From: an uncultured Armatimonadota bacterium
GTDB taxonomy: Bacteria; Armatimonadota; Fimbriimonadia; Fimbriimonadales; Fimbriimonadaceae
DNA length: 64,000 nt
NCBI GenBank assembly: GCA_903833215.1
Contig: CAILEM010000147.1
Coordinates: 1-64,000, forward strand
Direction: 5' to 3'
Positions within the stretch are counted from its first letter, which is position 1; every line of letters begins with the position of its first letter. Below are positions 60,668-64,000 of the stretch, in pieces. A program made the position numbers and the translations under genes. The notes beneath the pieces are model-generated. The model made no database searches. It was given only the letters and a program-made list of their open reading frames with translations, and was not told the origin of the DNA.

Positions 60668-62632
60668 TTGCCCGCCATAATGTGTGGAATGGATTCTTTG
60701 CTGCTCAATGTGCTGGCTGACCGCGTTCTTGTTTACGACGGCGCGATGGGTACGCAGATCCAGGGGGCTAACCTTACCGACGATGATTTCATTCTGAGGG
60801 CCGACGCTCGACATAGTGCTGCCGTCAATTCGGCTGCAGATCGACTGGGCGGAAAGTTACTCGACGGATGCAATGAAGCACTGGTTTTCACCCGACCCGA
60901 AGTCATCGAGTCGATTCATGGAGCCTATTTTGAGGCGGGATCCGACTTGGTTGAAACGAATACGTTTGGGTCCACCAGCATCGTTCTTGCCGAATATGAG
61001 ATTTCAGAGCTCGTCTATGACGTGTCGCTCGAAGCCGCCAAGATCGCGAAACGGGCAGCGCTGAAATACTCGACTCCCGAAAAGCCACGTTTTGTCGTCG
61101 GCGCGCTCGGACCAGGGACGAAGCTGATCTCGCTTGGCCAAGCGACGTGGGAAGAGATTGAATCGACCTATTCCCTTTCCTTTACCGGCCTTCTTGAAGG
61201 TGGTGCCGATGCGCTGCTGCTGGAGACACTGCAAGACCTGTTGATGGTGAAGGCGGGAATCGTCGCCGCGAACCGAGCGATGGCGGAGACGGGACGTCAG
61301 GTGCCGCTTTTCGTTCAAGTCACGATGGAGCAAACCGGGACGATGCTCCTTGGCTCCGAAATCGGCGCTGCGCTCAACATGATTGAAGCGTTCCCTTCCG
61401 TCAAGGCGATCGGGCTGAACTGTGCAACCGGCCCGATCGAGATGACGCCGCACGTCCGTTTCCTCGGTCAGAACTCCACGCGACCGATATGCGTTCAGCC
61501 CAACGCAGGCCTACCCATCATGGAAGGCGGTCGCGCTGTCTACAAATTGACGCCAGAGGAGCTCGCCGGCCATCACGATCGGTTCGTTACCGACCACGGC
61601 GCAGCGATGATCGGAGGGTGTTGTGGGACGACGCCTGCGCATATCCGAGCGGTTGCCGCTTCGGTGGGCGGTCGCAAGCATGGCAACAACGCTCACTGGC
61701 AAAAGGTGCGAGGACTCTTCCCTGGCTTTGACTTTGAACTGAGAACGGACGAACAAGCCGATGCGCTTTCGCTCGTTGGGTGCTCAAGCCTCTACACGTT
61801 TCAACCATACGTTCAAGATAACTCCTTCCTGATCGTCGGAGAAAAGACCAACGCGAACGGATCGAAAGCGTTTCGCGACATGCTCGCCGCCGAGAACTGG
61901 GATGGCTTGACCGAACTCGCGCGGGAACTGGAAGCAGAAGGATCCCACGTGCTGGACGTATGCACTGCCTACGTCGGTCGCGATGAAGTCAGAGATATGC
62001 GACGGCTCCTCGCCAACTACAACCGACACATCACGGTTCCGCTCATGGTCGACTCGACCGAGTGGCAAGTTGTCGAAGCCGCCCTTCAGTGCGTTGCGGG
62101 CAAGCCGATTGTCAACAGCATCAACTTTGAGGACGGCGAAGCGCGAACTGCCCGAATTCTCGGCTTGTGCCGCCAGTACGGTGCCGCTGTGGTCGCCTTA
62201 ACCATCGATGAACTCGGCATGGCGAAGACGGTCGAAAAGAAGATCGAGATCGCCGACCGCATTCTCGCCCGAACTCGAGAATTCGGTATCCCCGATCACG
62301 ACGTGTTCATCGACTGCCTCACCTTCACCCTCGGGTCAGGCGACGAGGAATTCCGCGCCGCCGGTTACGAAACCATCGAAGCGATCAGCGAGGTGCGAAA
62401 GCGACACCCGCGAGTCAACACGATCCTCGGTGTCTCCAACATCAGCTTTGGCCTTAAAGCCTCCGCCCGCCAGATCCTCAATTCCGCATTCCTTCACTAC
62501 GCCGAAGAAGCCGGACTCACCAGCGCGATCGTCCACTTCAGCAAGATCAAACCCGAAAATCAAATCGACCCCGAAGTCTGGAAAATCGCAACCGACCTGG
62601 TCTACGACCGCCGCGAATTTGCAGTCGCCTAA
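60668..62632 (+). CDS. Methionine synthase MetH-like protein lacking the cobalamin domains
   Basis: The 654-residue protein has the homocysteine-binding domain first: VLVYDGAMGTQIQGANL, LNCATGP and IGGCCGTTPAHI, whose cysteines bind zinc. The pterin-binding domain follows: NSFLIVGEKTNANGSKAFR, VDSTEWQVVEAALQ and NTILGVSNISFGL. It stops at DLVYDRREFAVA, just where full-length MetH (about 1200 residues) begins its cap, B12-binding and activation domains. A separate B12 protein could supply those, or the gene is truncated; the 121-bp tandem repeat begins 55 nt later. TTG at 60668 follows AAGGA by 9 nt; ATGs at 60680 and 60689 are alternatives. Confidence 0.88.
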   Translation: MPAIMCGMDSLLLNVLADRVLVYDGAMGTQIQGANLTDDDFILRADARHSAAVNSAADRLGGKLLDGCNEALVFTRPEVIESIHGAYFEAGSDLVETNTFGSTSIVLAEYEISELVYDVSLEAAKIAKRAALKYSTPEKPRFVVGALGPGTKLISLGQATWEEIESTYSLSFTGLLEGGADALLLETLQDLLMVKAGIVAANRAMAETGRQVPLFVQVTMEQTGTMLLGSEIGAALNMIEAFPSVKAIGLNCATGPIEMTPHVRFLGQNSTRPICVQPNAGLPIMEGGRAVYKLTPEELAGHHDRFVTDHGAAMIGGCCGTTPAHIRAVAASVGGRKHGNNAHWQKVRGLFPGFDFELRTDEQADALSLVGCSSLYTFQPYVQDNSFLIVGEKTNANGSKAFRDMLAAENWDGLTELARELEAEGSHVLDVCTAYVGRDEVRDMRRLLANYNRHITVPLMVDSTEWQVVEAALQCVAGKPIVNSINFEDGEARTARILGLCRQYGAAVVALTIDELGMAKTVEKKIEIADRILARTREFGIPDHDVFIDCLTFTLGSGDEEFRAAGYETIEAISEVRKRHPRVNTILGVSNISFGLKASARQILNSAFLHYAEEAGLTSAIVHFSKIKPENQIDPEVWKIATDLVYDRREFAVA

Positions 62633-62686
62633 GCCATTGAGCGGGCCTTCGGTCCAAAAGTGCGCAAATTGGCGTATCAGGTCCCT

Positions 62687-63007
62687 TCTCCCATTGCCCA
62701 AGGGGAGAAGGCCAGGATGAGGGGTCAGCCATCCCAACGGTTCCGACGCAGTCGGGACAATCCAAATAGAAATCGGCCGACGAAGCGACACCAAAAGAGC
62801 AGTTCAATCTCCCTGGCACCAGGGGCAGAAGGCCAGGATGAGGGGTCAGCCATCCCAACGGTTCCGACGCAGTCGGGACAATCCAAATAGAAATCGGCCG
62901 ACGAAGCGACACCAAAAGAGCAGTTCAATCTCCCCTTACCCAAGGGGCAGAGGGCCAGGATGAGGGGTCAATCATCCCAACGGTGCCGACGCAGTCGGGA
63001 CAATCCA
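62687..63007. repeat. Tandem repeat, 121-bp unit, about 2.7 copies
   Basis: The unit starts TCTCCC at 62687, 62808 and 62929, a period of exactly 121 bp. Copies 1 and 2 are almost identical apart from the first 25 bases; the third is cut off after CAATCCA at about 63007. Each carries a CCCAAGGGG-type stem followed by GGCCAGGATGAGGGG, a hairpin motif widespread in intergenic DNA. Reading frames across it are repeat translations, not genes. Nothing else is recognised in 62633-63149. Confidence 0.9.
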
Positions 63008-63149
63008 CATTTCATTCGACCATAGAAAAAATGAAGCGCCAAAGGCGCGCCCCATCAATAGCCCCTGGCAACGCGATAGGATCTGGAATCACCTGCAATC
63101 CCGCCTATTCTCGTTTAGCCCTGGCGACGATAACCCGTCGGAATTAATG

Positions 63150-63767
63150 TTACCAAGTCTCAGCTGGTGGGGAAATATCAATGTATTTATTGTAAAAGGC
63201 GTCCATCTGCTTTTTCGTAACCCATTTCGTTCGAGCCTTTGCCGGTAGCTCGAATAGCCGAACATCCGACGCGAGCCTCTTCCGCTTTTCGATGTATAGC
63301 GAAGATTCGGAAACTTTCCCATGGTCGTAAATGATGATCGCGATAATGTCGTTTGGATTTGACGTACTCACCCACGCCTCGACGTCCCCCGACCGATAGT
63401 GATAGCAGTCAAAATTAGCGATTCGTTGAACCTTCGTTTTGTGGGGCTTCATCCATGACCGATCGGTCGAGAAATTGTCGACGGTTGGTTTATCCTTCGA
63501 AATCAGAATTTCAGATCCACCTTCCAGCGCCATTTTTCGAATCTTGGTGACGGTGTTAAATTGGCAAACGAGCGTGTGCCCATGGCTTGTCTCACGGGAG
63601 TATTCAATCTTTCCTCCACTAAGAGACAAACTATTTACAACCTCATAGGGCAGACCGGCTTCTGTCTAACCGGTGTGCACAATCACCTGGAATTTCTCAC
63701 TACCAATCCCGTCACGTACGTTGCCCAGATGAATGAGGGCGGTAAAAATTAGCGCGCTCATCATCAT
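63150..63767 (-). pseudogene. Secreted-protein gene interrupted by an in-frame TAG
   Basis: From the ATG at 63767 the frame encodes MMMSALIFTALIHLGNVRDG, a signal-peptide-like start, and continues EKFQVIVHTG to a TAG at 63666-63668. The same frame is open beyond it (TEAGLPYEVVNSLSLSGGKIEYSRETSHGHTLVCQ) to the stop at 63150, a further 170 codons. The downstream part alone would need a TTG at 63629 and would lack a signal. The most economical reading is one gene of about 205 codons with a nonsense mutation, or stop-codon read-through. The family is not recognised; the mature part is beta-rich with a C-terminal YNKYIDI. Confidence 0.6.
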
Positions 63768-64000
63768 CTTATAAAGGAATATAGCCTGAAATGGCTTCGC
63801 GCGACAGCTTCGGCCGTTCGGATGTTCATGTTGCCTGCGAATCTCGTGCCTAATCGGCGACGAACAAGAAATCTGAAGATTTTCGTAACAAATACGTTCC
63901 AAACGAGCCACCCGATTTGCTTTGGAATCGACCTTGGTGCGATTCAGTTATCGACTTCTCTCCAAAGAACCGTATTTTATGTGCATGAGAGATGGCACAT

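Noticed and set aside
62547-62943. Overlapping minus-strand frames with repeated SLRRPISIWIVP
   Set aside because: They are translations of the 121-bp tandem repeat and not conserved proteins.

Overview
The window is a chromosomal segment of a free-living bacterium, mostly ordinary core genes with a few accessory islands. Meso-diaminopimelate chemistry (lysA; a murE with a DNPR motif), a type IV pilus retraction module, PadR and ECF regulators, a GH172-type glycosidase, a TIGR03790-like exported protein and a division cluster carrying the DUF881/DUF1290 pair together suggest a Terrabacteria-side phylum. Armatimonadota (Fimbriimonadia-like) is my best guess. This is inference from gene content and composition; no rRNA gene is present to prove it.

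Left end (1-602): nine identical 36-bp CRISPR repeats with 29-30-bp spacers. The geometry resembles type II arrays, but no cas gene lies in the window. The array ends in a perfect 21-bp inverted repeat.

0.6-14.5 kb: metabolism. A leftward block holds dxr, rseP and a MocA-type oxidoreductase. A rightward block holds lysA, an M50 protease, trpS and a HAD phosphatase. An orphan Phd-type antitoxin, a sugar ABC importer without its ATPase, nadC-birA and metX follow.

14.5-26.7 kb: three tandem PilT-type ATPases behind a membrane-anchored exported protein; greA with a strong terminator; a PadR regulator; secE-nusG; recJ. An ECF sigma / anti-sigma operon ends in an HtrA-like protein that has lost its catalytic triad. 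moaA follows.

26.7-39.4 kb: the accessory region. It contains a GH172-like exported enzyme, two paralogues of an unrecognised domain, a luciferase-like monooxygenase, an intact VapBC pair, a second antitoxin whose VapC partner is damaged, a likely frameshifted gene, a HEAT-repeat protein and a TIGR03790-like protein. Two families of short dispersed palindromic repeats are scattered here.

39.4-57.4 kb: a long, tightly overlapping leftward division and cell-wall cluster: mraZ, rsmH, ftsL, ftsI, murE, murF, mraY, murD, ftsW, murG, a murC-ddl fusion, ftsQ, DUF881, DUF1290, ftsA, dtd. murB and ftsZ are missing from their usual places. A good sigma-70-type promoter overlapped by phased TTCCCA boxes, a candidate MraZ operator, precedes mraZ.

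57.4-64 kb: an ABC exporter, a small hypothetical gene, a MetH-type methionine synthase that stops before its cobalamin domain, a 121-bp tandem repeat, and a secreted-protein gene interrupted by an in-frame TAG.
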